Source: JAAZLA01 sp964560975 (GTDB lineage: Bacteria; Spirochaetota; Spirochaetia; Treponematales; Treponemataceae). From it: DNA of 11,261 bases. The DNA lies in assembly GCA_964560975.1 (NCBI GenBank), contig CAZLNE010000073.1, forward strand, positions 1-11,261. Reading direction: 5' to 3'. Every line of letters starts with the position of its first letter. The first letter of the stretch is position 1. The notes under the pieces are model-generated. The model saw nothing but the letters and a program-made list of their open reading frames with translations, was not told where the DNA came from and made no database searches. A program made the position numbers and the translations under genes. Below are positions 1 to 6,693 of the stretch, piece after piece.

Positions 1-50
1 TATGTACTTGCATTTTATTATTAAGGCTGATATCAGCAGAAGGAAGACAT

Positions 51-1316
51 ATGAGTAAAGAAAAGGTTGTTTTAGCGTATTCAGGCGGACTCGATACCAC
101 GGTAATCATTCCATGGTTAAAAGAGAATTTTGATTATGATGTTATTGCTGTTTGTATTGATGTGGGTCAGGGCGATAACTGGGATGTAATTAAAAAGCGC
201 GCCTTAGACACAGGGGCCAAAGAATGCTATGTTGTAGATGCTCGTGAAGAGTACATTACAGAATATATTTGGCCGGCATTAAAAGCAAATGCTATTTATG
301 AAGACCGTTACCTTTTAGGTACCTCAACAGCCCGGCCTTTAATTGGAAAAATTCTTGTTGAATATGCCCGTCAGTGCGGGGCAACCTCTATCTGTCACGG
401 AGCAACGGGAAAGGGAAATGATCAGATTCGTTTTGAATTAGCTATTAAAGCCTTTGCTCCTGATTTAAAAGTTATTGCTGCATGGCGTCATCCAAAGTGG
501 GATATGCCGAGCCGCGAAGCTGAAATTGCCTTCCTTGAAAAAAGAGGAATTCCTGTTCCTATGAAAAAGGATCAGTCATACAGCCGCGATGAAAATATTT
601 GGCACCTTTCTCACGAAGGTCTTGAGCTTGAAGAAACAAAGAACGAACCTAATTATAAACACATGCTCCAACTTACAACTGTTCCTGAGGAAGCTCCGGA
701 TAAAGGTGAATACATTGAGCTCGAATTTGAAAAAGGAATTCCGGTATCTGTGAATGGTAAGAGAATGGGCGCCTTGGATCTCATGAAGGAAGTTAATAAG
801 ATCGGCGGTAGAAATGGTGTCGGTCTTGTTGATATCGTAGAAAATCGTGTAGTTGGTATGAAAAGCCGCGGTGTATATGAAACACCTGGCGGTGCTATAC
901 TTTATTTTGCACATGAGCAGCTTGATCATCTCTGCCTTGATCGCGATACTTATTTTTATAAGCAGCAGGTAAGCTTAAAGATGAGCGAGCTCATTTATAA
1001 CGGCCGCTGGTTCACGACGCTCATGGAGTCTCTCATGGCTTTTATGGATAAGGCAGAAGAAAATGTGACTGGTTGGGTAAGACTTAAGCTTTATAAGGGT
1101 TCCATCCGCGGGGCAGGTTCAACTTCTCCTTATTCATTATATAATGAAAATATTGCTAGTTTTACAACAGGTGATCTTTATAACCACCATGATGCAGAAG
1201 GTTTCATTACATTATTTGGTCTTCCTTTAAAGGTAAGAGCTATGATGGAACAAAACGCAGGAAAGGGGCAGGCAGTCGTAGACAGCTCAAAGCTAAAAAA
1301 ACGAACTACTGAGTAG
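51..1316 (+). CDS. argG: Argininosuccinate synthase
   Basis: Cytoplasmic enzyme that joins citrulline and aspartate using ATP to give argininosuccinate, the penultimate step of arginine synthesis. The family signatures are all present: the PP-loop SGGLDT at residues 11-16, YEDRYLLGTSTARP from residue 83 (citrulline/aspartate site), TGKGNDQ at 119-125, and SRDENIW at 178-184. At 421 residues it is slightly longer than the usual ~400; the extra length includes a basic C-terminal tail. The ATG is preceded by a GAAGGA ribosome site at 39-44. The thioesterase gene begins 35 bases downstream and argH follows, so the three genes probably share a transcript. The upstream promoter lies at or beyond the window edge. 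The identification is secure. Confidence 0.98.
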   Translation: MSKEKVVLAYSGGLDTTVIIPWLKENFDYDVIAVCIDVGQGDNWDVIKKRALDTGAKECYVVDAREEYITEYIWPALKANAIYEDRYLLGTSTARPLIGKILVEYARQCGATSICHGATGKGNDQIRFELAIKAFAPDLKVIAAWRHPKWDMPSREAEIAFLEKRGIPVPMKKDQSYSRDENIWHLSHEGLELEETKNEPNYKHMLQLTTVPEEAPDKGEYIELEFEKGIPVSVNGKRMGALDLMKEVNKIGGRNGVGLVDIVENRVVGMKSRGVYETPGGAILYFAHEQLDHLCLDRDTYFYKQQVSLKMSELIYNGRWFTTLMESLMAFMDKAEENVTGWVRLKLYKGSIRGAGSTSPYSLYNENIASFTTGDLYNHHDAEGFITLFGLPLKVRAMMEQNAGKGQAVVDSSKLKKRTTE

Positions 1317-1351
1317 AATTTAAATTTATTTTTCTATAAACAGGATGTACT

Positions 1352-1753
1352 GTGGATCAATTGTCATCACTAAAGCCGGGAATTATAGGTACACAAAGCT
1401 GTATTGTTAGTCAAGATCTTACTGCGCAAGTACTTAAAAGCGGTACTTTACCGGTGTTTGGAAGTCCTGCACTTGCAGCCCTCATGGAAGAAACAGCGTA
1501 TAAAAGCATTGAACCTTTTTTAAATGAGGGTTGTACCACAGTTGGTTCACATCTTGATCTTAATCATCTTAAGCCGACAGGCATAGGATCTAAGGTGGAC
1601 TGCTCAAGTGTACTTGAGACGGTCGATGGCAGGAGGCTTGTTTTTACTATTACTGCACGTGATGAAACGGGAGAAATAGGAATGGCAAGTCATGAGCGTT
1701 ATGTTATCAATACAGAGAAATTTTTAGCTAAGATTTCTTACAAAAAGAACTAA
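1352..1753 (+). CDS. FlK-like hotdog-fold acyl-CoA thioesterase
   Basis: A 133-residue single-domain protein resembling the fluoroacetyl-CoA thioesterase (FlK) branch of the hotdog superfamily, which hydrolyses small acyl-CoAs. Aligned by eye to Streptomyces FlK, the catalytic Thr42-Glu50-His76 positions correspond by spacing to Ser38, Glu46 (in ALMEET) and His72 (in NHLKPTG). The following segment V-(x)-GRRLVFTITARDE and the SHERYVI strand also match the family. Ser in place of Thr is a plausible conservative substitution. The start is GTG at 1352 with AGGA at 1342-1345 and a 6-base spacer; an ATG at 1345 is out of frame. The gene lies 35 bases after argG and 11 bases before argH, so it is probably cotranscribed with them. 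The natural substrate is unknown; fluoroacetate resistance as such is unlikely to be the role. Confidence 0.85.
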   Translation: MDQLSSLKPGIIGTQSCIVSQDLTAQVLKSGTLPVFGSPALAALMEETAYKSIEPFLNEGCTTVGSHLDLNHLKPTGIGSKVDCSSVLETVDGRRLVFTITARDETGEIGMASHERYVINTEKFLAKISYKKN

Positions 1754-1764
1754 AGAGGGTAACT

Positions 1765-3192
1765 ATGTCTAAAAAACAATCAGCAATCGACGGTGGTAAT
1801 CACGCCGCCTTGTGGCATGGGCGTTTTGTAGAGGGTCCGGATTCAGAGGCCGTAGCCTTTGAAACTTCTATACTCATAGATTCCCGCATGGTGTATGATG
1901 ATATTTCCGGCAGTAAGGCACATGCGGCAATGCTCGGCGAGTCAGGTATTATTCCTAAGGATGAGGCAGAAGCCATTGTTAAAGAGCTTGAAAATATTAA
2001 TCAGGATTTGAAAACTGGAAAGCTTATTATTGATGAAAGTGCAGAAGATATTCATTCTTTTATTGAAGGTACACTTACCGACCGTTTGGGCGATATTGGT
2101 AAAAAAGTCCATACAGGCAGAAGTAGAAACGATCAGGTAGCTCTTGATGAAAGGCTTTATCTGCGGCATGCAGTTCCTGAGCTTCAAAAAAGAATACTAA
2201 CCCTTATTGCTACACTCACAGAAATTGCATCCCGTCATACAGAAAGCCTCGTATCAGGATATACACATTTACAACGGGCTCAGCCAGTCAGCCTTGCTCA
2301 TCACATTTGTGCTTGGGCATGGATGCTCGCCCGTGACAATGAACGTCTGCACGATGCGATGAAGCGTATTAATGCATCTCCTCTGGGTGCTGGAGCACTT
2401 GCCGGTAGTTCTCTCCCTCTAGACCGCAAAAAGGTTGCACAAATCCTCGGTTTTGACGGTGTTACCGCAAATTCTCTCGATACTGTTGCTGATCGCGATT
2501 ACTGCATAGAAATAACCTCAGCCATTGCGCTGCTTATGACTCACCTTTCACGATTTTGCGAAGAAGTCATTATCTGGTCAACTGAAGAATTTAAGTTTAT
2601 AGATTTATCTGAAAAGTGGTCAACGGGTTCCAGTATTATGCCGCAAAAAAAGAATCCTGATTTTGCTGAACTAATCCGTGGACGAACCGGCTTAGTGTTC
2701 GGAAACCTTATTGCTTTATTTACCATGATGAAGGGATTACCCTTATCGTACAATAGAGATATGCAGGATGATAAAACCAGCCTTTTTGCAGCCTACGACA
2801 CAGCTTTGTCTTGTGTTACTGTTTTTACAAGGATGATAGGAACTGCTAAGTGGAATAAGGATCGTATGGCACGCTCTTGTACAGGGGGGTATGCTAACGC
2901 TACCGATGTAGCTGATTATCTTGTAAAAAAAGGTATGCCTTTTAGAACAGCCCATGAGGTTGCATCTCGTGCTGTACGCCTTTGTATCGATAAAAAATGC
3001 AATTTGGAAGATTTAAGCATAGAAGAATTTAAGTCTTTTTCCTCACTTATAGAATCTGATATTTTTTCTCTCATAACACCCGAGTCATGTATGCGTGCTC
3101 GAACCACAGCCGGAGGTCCTTCTCCTCTTCGTGTTCAGGAGCAGATAGTAGAACTTCATGATTACTATGTTCATCAAATGAAAAAATTGTAA
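1765..3192 (+). CDS. argH: Argininosuccinate lyase
   Basis: Homotetrameric cytoplasmic lyase of the fumarase/aspartase superfamily that splits argininosuccinate into arginine and fumarate, the last step of arginine synthesis. Visible superfamily motifs are HTGRSRNDQ at residues 116-124, GYTHLQRAQP with His168, and the flexible catalytic-loop signature GSSIMPQKKNPD at residues 288-299, which carries the catalytic serine. The 475-residue length is normal (about 460). The ATG at 1765 has a GAGGG ribosome site at 1755-1759, in the short gap after the thioesterase gene. With argG upstream the cell can make arginine from citrulline; the enzymes that make citrulline are not in this window. The identification is secure. 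Confidence 0.98.
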   Translation: MSKKQSAIDGGNHAALWHGRFVEGPDSEAVAFETSILIDSRMVYDDISGSKAHAAMLGESGIIPKDEAEAIVKELENINQDLKTGKLIIDESAEDIHSFIEGTLTDRLGDIGKKVHTGRSRNDQVALDERLYLRHAVPELQKRILTLIATLTEIASRHTESLVSGYTHLQRAQPVSLAHHICAWAWMLARDNERLHDAMKRINASPLGAGALAGSSLPLDRKKVAQILGFDGVTANSLDTVADRDYCIEITSAIALLMTHLSRFCEEVIIWSTEEFKFIDLSEKWSTGSSIMPQKKNPDFAELIRGRTGLVFGNLIALFTMMKGLPLSYNRDMQDDKTSLFAAYDTALSCVTVFTRMIGTAKWNKDRMARSCTGGYANATDVADYLVKKGMPFRTAHEVASRAVRLCIDKKCNLEDLSIEEFKSFSSLIESDIFSLITPESCMRARTTAGGPSPLRVQEQIVELHDYYVHQMKKL

Positions 3193-3216
3193 GATTTACG
3201 GTTAATTTTTTTTAAT
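3187..3216 (+). promoter_or_regulatory. Possible weak promoter for the ABC transporter genes
   Basis: TTGTAA at 3187-3192 (4 of 6 matches to the -35 consensus) and TTTAAT at 3211-3216 (5 of 6 to the -10 consensus) are 18 bases apart and overlap the argH stop codon. Initiation would fall near 3223, leaving about 25 bases of leader before the binding-protein gene. The region is T-rich, so chance matches are likely, and the transporter may instead be read from the arg genes. Confidence 0.25.
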
Positions 3217-3248
3217 ACCAAAAAACGGTAATACTATAGGAGTAAAAT

Positions 3249-4055
3249 ATGAAAAAAATGCTTACAGCAATGCTGTTTCTCTGTGCTGCAACTCTCGTGT
3301 TTGCAGGCGGAAAAAGGGACAATGGGTCGGATCGTTCATTAGAAAAGGTTAAGGAGAACGGTGTTTTTGTCCTTGGACTTGATGATTCGCTTCCCCCTAT
3401 GGGTTTTCGCGATGATAATAACACCATTGTTGGTTATGATGTTGATTTAGCACGCGAAGTTTGCAAGCGCCTTGGTGTTGAGCTGGTTCTCCAGCCGATT
3501 GACTGGGCAGCAAAAGAACAAGAGCTTAATACTGGAAAGATTGATTGTATTTGGAATGGTTTTACTATGACTCCTCAGCGTGAAGAGGCTCTTAACTTTA
3601 CTAAGCCCTATTTGGATAATGCTCAGGTAGTAATTGTAAGAGCTGATTCAGGAATAAAGACATTAGCAGATTTAAAAGGAAAAACCGCTGGTTTACAAGC
3701 TGGTTCAAGCGCTTCAGATGCTCTGGATTCGAATTCTGCATTCAAATCTTCTCTAAAAGGCGTTATTGAGTTTAAAGATAATTTAACAGCTTTTATGGAT
3801 CTTGAAGTAAAGGGAGTAGATGCTGTTATTATGGATATGGTTGTTGGTAACTACAGTATTAAAACTACCGGTAAACCCTTTGTTGTTCTTAGCGAACACC
3901 TTGCTTCGGAAAAATACGGCATAGGTTTCCGCAAAAAGGATCAAGCGCTACGCGATGCAGTACAAAAGACACTTGAAGAAATGGCAGCAGATGGTACCAT
4001 TGCAGCAATATCGGTTAAATGGTTCAACACAGATATTTCAGTAGTTGGTAAATAA
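3249..4055 (+). CDS. Polar amino acid ABC transporter, periplasmic substrate-binding protein
   Basis: Family 3 extracellular solute-binding protein, 268 residues, that would capture an amino acid in the periplasm and deliver it to the permease encoded next. Residues 1-19 form a signal peptide (basic MKKM, hydrophobic core, VFA cleavage site). There is no Cys just after it, so it looks like a soluble periplasmic protein rather than a lipoprotein. GYDVDLA at 62-68 is the family signature. Arg111 in TPQRE sits at the carboxylate-binding position and Asp196 in VIMDMV at the amino-group-binding position of the LAO/HisJ-type proteins, which supports an alpha-amino acid ligand. AGGAG at 3238-3242 gives a good ribosome site. 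The position after argH hints at arginine or a related amino acid, but the ligand cannot be read from sequence. Confidence 0.93.
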   Translation: MKKMLTAMLFLCAATLVFAGGKRDNGSDRSLEKVKENGVFVLGLDDSLPPMGFRDDNNTIVGYDVDLAREVCKRLGVELVLQPIDWAAKEQELNTGKIDCIWNGFTMTPQREEALNFTKPYLDNAQVVIVRADSGIKTLADLKGKTAGLQAGSSASDALDSNSAFKSSLKGVIEFKDNLTAFMDLEVKGVDAVIMDMVVGNYSIKTTGKPFVVLSEHLASEKYGIGFRKKDQALRDAVQKTLEEMAADGTIAAISVKWFNTDISVVGK

Positions 4056-4071
4056 CTAAAGGAAGGCCTCG

Positions 4072-4707
4072 ATGGATAAGCTCATACTTCAAATGTTTAA
4101 GGGTACTGTGGTATCGCTCGAGGTCTTTTTTCTTTCTCTTCTTTTTTCTCTTCCTCTGGGACTCATTATTGCTCTTGGAAGAATGTCCAAAAATCCTTTT
4201 ATTAAGGTCCCTGTACAGTTTCTTCTTCTTGTTGTCAGGGGTACACCACTCATATTACAGCTCATTTTCGTTTATTTTGCACCTTATTATCTATTTAAAT
4301 TATCGTATGATCGATTTACGGCGGTTATTGTTGCATTTTCTGTCAACTATGCCTGCTATTTTGCAGAAATTTACCGTGGAGGCATAGAATCAATACCTCC
4401 TGGACAGTATGAGGCATCAAAGGTTTTAGGATTTACAAAAAAGCAAACTTTTTTTCGAATAATTCTACCGCAGGTTATTAAGCGTATACTGCCTGCAAGC
4501 GGTAATGAAGTTATTACTCTTGTAAAAGATACCGCTCTTGCTCAAGTCATTGGTGTCGCAGAGCTTTTTCGTGTTGCTCAAACCGCAGCAAGCAAGGATT
4601 TTTCAACCATGCCAATCTTTCTTGCAGGGGTTTTTTATTTTGTCATGAACTGGGTTGTTTCAACAATCTTTATTCGATTGGAAAAAAAACTCAACTATTA
4701 TAAATAA
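4072..4707 (+). CDS. Polar amino acid ABC transporter, permease
   Basis: Inner-membrane permease of the His/Glu/Gln/Arg family (HisM/GlnP type), 211 residues. It has hydrophobic segments near residues 13-33, 45-65, 75-97 and 185-205. The cytoplasmic EAA loop that contacts the ATPase starts at Glu114 (EASKVLG, then FFRIILPQ), with the usual YRGGIESIPPGQ segment just before it. Only one permease gene is present, so the channel is probably a homodimer. GGAAGG at 4061-4066 provides the ribosome site. The gap is 16 bases from the binding-protein gene and 15 bases to the ATPase gene, so all three are one operon. Confidence 0.95.
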   Translation: MDKLILQMFKGTVVSLEVFFLSLLFSLPLGLIIALGRMSKNPFIKVPVQFLLLVVRGTPLILQLIFVYFAPYYLFKLSYDRFTAVIVAFSVNYACYFAEIYRGGIESIPPGQYEASKVLGFTKKQTFFRIILPQVIKRILPASGNEVITLVKDTALAQVIGVAELFRVAQTAASKDFSTMPIFLAGVFYFVMNWVVSTIFIRLEKKLNYYK

Positions 4708-4722
4708 GTTCGCCGGAGAATC

Positions 4723-5490
4723 ATGGAAGTCATTGCTGTTGAAAATTTACAAAAAACATTTGGTACCCTGGAAGTCATTAAAGATATTTCCTTTACTGTT
4801 AACAAAGGAGAGGTTCTAGGTATTATAGGACCATCCGGCTCCGGGAAGTCTACTATTCTGCGCTGTATTAATCAGCTTGAACAGATTACAGGCGGAACCA
4901 TACGGATATGCGGCGATGTTCTTGTTACAGATGTTGAACATAAAGGCCGTATTCAATCACACTATTCAGATAAAGAAAGCCAAAGAAAGATTGGGCTAAA
5001 ATCCGGTTTGGTATTTCAAAATTTTAATCTTTTTCCTCATTTCAATGTTCTGCGCAATATTACCGAAGCTCAGGTTCGAGTTTTGCACCGGTCCCAAAAG
5101 GATGCTGAGGAAACTGCATATATCTTACTGGAAAAAATGGCTTTAACTGCGAAAGCCCTGGCGTATCCATGTGAGCTATCGGGCGGGCAGCAGCAAAGAG
5201 TCTCAATAGCACGTGCTCTGGCTTTAAACCCTGAAGTGCTGTTTTTTGATGAACCAACGAGCGCCTTGGACCCGGAATTGACCGGAGAAATTTTAAAGGT
5301 AATTCGCGCCTTAGCTGATGAGAAGATGACAATGGTTGTAGTTACTCATGAGATGGCCTTTGCCCGCGATTTGTGCGACAGAGTAATCTTTATGGATAAT
5401 GGTGTAATTATTGAACAAGGATATTCACAGGATATTATTAATAACCCTACACATGAACGTACTAAGGCTTTTTTGAGCCGTTTCCAATAA
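4723..5490 (+). CDS. Polar amino acid ABC transporter, ATP-binding protein
   Basis: Cytoplasmic ATPase of the GlnQ/HisP family that powers the importer. All nucleotide-binding elements are present: Walker A GPSGSGKST at residues 36-44, Q-loop Gln99 (VFQNFNLFPH), signature LSGGQ at 152-156, Walker B LFFDE ending at Asp176-Glu177, D-loop SALD, and switch His209 (VTHEM). At 255 residues it is about ten longer than the usual 240-245. The extra length lies between Walker A and the Q-loop, around EHKGRIQSHYSDKES, a place where HisP-like proteins also carry an insert. GGAG at 4715-4718 is the ribosome site. It is the last gene of the transporter operon and no separate terminator is evident before the tRNA promoter. 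Confidence 0.96.
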   Translation: MEVIAVENLQKTFGTLEVIKDISFTVNKGEVLGIIGPSGSGKSTILRCINQLEQITGGTIRICGDVLVTDVEHKGRIQSHYSDKESQRKIGLKSGLVFQNFNLFPHFNVLRNITEAQVRVLHRSQKDAEETAYILLEKMALTAKALAYPCELSGGQQQRVSIARALALNPEVLFFDEPTSALDPELTGEILKVIRALADEKMTMVVVTHEMAFARDLCDRVIFMDNGVIIEQGYSQDIINNPTHERTKAFLSRFQ

Positions 5491-5497
5491 AAACGTA

Positions 5498-5529
5498 TTG
5501 ACCAAAAACGTCATTTCCTATAATATAAT
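5498..5529 (+). promoter_or_regulatory. Promoter of the tRNA-Leu gene
   Basis: TTGACC at 5498-5503 matches 5 of 6 bases of the -35 consensus. Two overlapping perfect TATAAT hexamers follow at 5519-5524 and 5524-5529, giving spacers of 15 or 20 bases, neither ideal. Initiation near 5531-5536 would leave a 20-25 base 5' leader before the tRNA for RNase P to remove. Confidence 0.7.
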
Positions 5530-5556
5530 TTTGTTGCAGAACACTCTGTAATTGCT

Positions 5557-5642
5557 GCCGGGATGGTGGAATAGGTAGACACAAGGGACTTAAAATCCCT
5601 CGGCATTTAACCGCCGTGCCAGTTCGATTCTGGTTCCCGGCA
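5557..5642 (+). tRNA. tRNA-Leu (anticodon UAA)
   Basis: Class II tRNA of 86 bases that reads UUA and, by wobble, UUG. The acceptor arm pairs GCCGGGA (5557-5563) with TCCCGGC (5635-5641), with discriminator A at 5642. The anticodon arm pairs GGGA with TCCC around loop CTTAAAA, placing TAA at the anticodon. A long variable arm (CGGC paired with GCCG) is typical of leucine tRNAs. The T arm has the TTCGATT loop at 5623-5629. The 3' CCA is not encoded (the following bases are CAAA), so it must be added enzymatically. It has its own promoter and ends at the hairpin just downstream. Confidence 0.97.
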
Positions 5643-5643
5643 C

Positions 5644-5690
5644 AAAAAAAGACTGTCTTAGAAGTGTAACTTCCTGACAGTCTTTTTTTT
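5644..5690. terminator. Bidirectional intrinsic terminator between convergent genes
   Basis: GACTGTC (5651-5657) pairs with GACAGTC (5676-5682). After a small internal loop, GAAG (5661-5664) pairs with CTTC (5670-5673) around a five-base loop. Seven A (5644-5650) lie on one side and eight T (5683-5690) on the other, so either strand yields a hairpin followed by a U-tract. On the plus strand it would end the tRNA transcript 2 bases after the tRNA body; on the minus strand it would end the gene whose stop codon is at 5701-5703. Confidence 0.92.
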
Positions 5691-5700
5691 AGGTTTTTTT

Positions 5701-6147
5701 CTACTTTACCTGACTATACAGTCCAGATATTGTCTCTCTCCAGTCATATGCCTTATCGCGGTCTTCCCATTCAATTAATCTTACTATACTGAACTTTCTA
5801 AGATCATGAGGATTTTCAAAAAATGTTACTGCAAAGCGGCCTTGCCCGATGTATGTAATTTTTTCATTTTGCTTTAATTCTTCGGCATTTTGAAGAAATT
5901 GCAGAACACAGTCAAAATGAACAGGTGCTCCCGAAGATTTATCAGCTAGAGCTGAGGGGAGGTCGGTTATTGGTTGCGAACAACGTGGACAAATAAAAGT
6001 GTCAAGTTCTATTTGCTGAAGCTGTTCGGGTTTTTTACCTTGGTTTGGAGGAAACTTCTTCTTTTGTAATCCTGATTGATCGTTCTGTCTATCATTTCTT
6101 TTTGTATTATGCCATTTTTGCTTTTGGCTGTTTTGCTTTTTATCCAT
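5701..6147 (-). CDS. Conserved-looking protein with CxxC/HxxC putative zinc site
   Basis: A 148-residue protein I cannot assign to a named family. Residues 1-45 are basic and rich in Gln, Asn and Lys and look disordered. CPRC at 53-56 and HFDC at 77-80 together resemble a treble-clef or zinc-ribbon type metal site. A compact C-terminal part contains GQGRFAVTF and a Trp/Arg/Asp-rich segment. The start at 6147 is chosen because GGAAGG (6155-6160) lies 7 bases upstream; in-frame upstream TTG (6180) and ATG (6168) starts lack a ribosome site. The small gene upstream stops 1 base before this start, suggesting translational coupling. It is the last gene of the minus-strand cluster. The charged tail and possible zinc site would fit nucleic-acid binding, but that is a guess. 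Confidence 0.82.
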   Translation of the reverse strand: MDKKQNSQKQKWHNTKRNDRQNDQSGLQKKKFPPNQGKKPEQLQQIELDTFICPRCSQPITDLPSALADKSSGAPVHFDCVLQFLQNAEELKQNEKITYIGQGRFAVTFFENPHDLRKFSIVRLIEWEDRDKAYDWRETISGLYSQVK

Positions 6148-6148
6148 A

Positions 6149-6316
6149 CTAATTCCTTCCAGATTCATGATTCTCAACAAGCTTTTTGCTTAATACCAAG
6201 GCAATACGGTGAATAGCACAATCAATGTACAACTCATCCTTTATTTTCTGCCGCATTTCCAGTATACGCATAGACTCATTATGTTTGGTTTTCTTTACTT
6301 TAGATACTGCAATCAT
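6149..6316 (-). CDS. Small hypothetical protein (55 aa)
   Basis: A short reading frame filling the gap between yraN and the CxxC/HxxC gene. It begins MIAVSKVKKTKHNES and ends KKLVENHESGRN. Its ATG overlaps the yraN stop in a 4-base ATGA arrangement. GGAG at 6322-6325 lies 5 bases upstream, and its TAG ends 1 base before the next start. These three facts argue for a real, translationally coupled gene. The product is basic at the N-terminus, then likely helical (RILEMRQKIKDEL and IHRIALVLSKKLVE), with no signal peptide, membrane segment or recognised motif. I know of no family for it. Function is unknown; a small helical partner of a neighbour is possible. Confidence 0.75.
   Translation of the reverse strand: MIAVSKVKKTKHNESMRILEMRQKIKDELYIDCAIHRIALVLSKKLVENHESGRN
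6155..6160 (-). promoter_or_regulatory. Ribosome binding site that decides the start at 6147
   Basis: On the minus strand GGAAGG sits 7 bases before the ATG at 6147, inside the last codons of the small upstream gene. This is the only strong ribosome site near the in-frame start candidates at 6147, 6168 and 6180. Confidence 0.75.
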
Positions 6317-6693
6317 ACTTGCTCCGAAAAGGCATTAGTAATGTGATGTACCGGTTCATATTCCGGCATATCAACAACAAGCACATCAAATCTGATTATG
6401 CTGTCACTATATTGTCGATATTTTTGAAGAAAACATTTAGCCGTTTCTACAATTCTTTTCTGTTTTGTCTTTCCAAGTAGATGTGAGAGAGTATCTATAG
6501 TGCCATTCGGGATTTTCTTAACTTCCGCAAAGACAAGAATATCACCATCTAAAGCAATTATATCAATTTCACCTAGTTTTGTCCGCCAGTTACGTTCAAT
6601 TATGTGATAATTCTTTTCAATTAGGCAGCGGCAGGCTTTATTTTCACCGTCTATTCCAGATTCGCGGGTATTATGCCGGGACCTTGTATTCAT
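6313..6693 (-). CDS. yraN: YraN family (UPF0102) endonuclease-like protein
   Basis: A 126-residue protein of the UPF0102/YraN family, which has a restriction-endonuclease-like fold (PD-(D/E)xK type) and an undefined physiological role. The expected core is visible: the N-terminal G-x-x-x-E-x-x-A stretch (GIDGENKA, residues 13-20), then GEIDIIALDGD at 41-51 with Asp44, and the VFAEVKK strand with Glu57 and Lys59 as the ExK element. Length is normal (about 120). The ATG at 6693 lies 23 bases inside the 3' end of the HD-GYP gene, with only a weak AAAGG-like ribosome site, which suggests coupling to that gene. Its stop overlaps the small gene's start by 4 bases. In many bacteria yraN sits near rplS/rnhB, and the same neighbourhood is seen here. 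Confidence 0.93.
   Translation of the reverse strand: MNTRSRHNTRESGIDGENKACRCLIEKNYHIIERNWRTKLGEIDIIALDGDILVFAEVKKIPNGTIDTLSHLLGKTKQKRIVETAKCFLQKYRQYSDSIIRFDVLVVDMPEYEPVHHITNAFSEQV

Noticed and set aside
8..28. Possible ArgR operator upstream of argG (TTGCATTTTATTATTAA)
   Set aside because: Only one half resembles the TGAAT/ATTCA palindrome; the second half does not fit at the required spacing, and the sequence is simply AT-rich.
576..929. Minus-strand reading frame inside argG
   Set aside because: It lies wholly opposite a secure enzyme gene and its translation has no recognisable features; a shadow of the coding strand.
1345..1352. ATG at 1345 as start of the thioesterase
   Set aside because: It is out of frame with the thioesterase; the GTG at 1352 is in frame and has AGGA at suitable spacing.
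3195..3238. Possible terminator or leader hairpin between argH and the binding-protein gene
   Set aside because: The best stems are four base pairs (GTAA/TTAC, TACC/GGTA) next to a T-run, too weak to call either a terminator or an attenuator.
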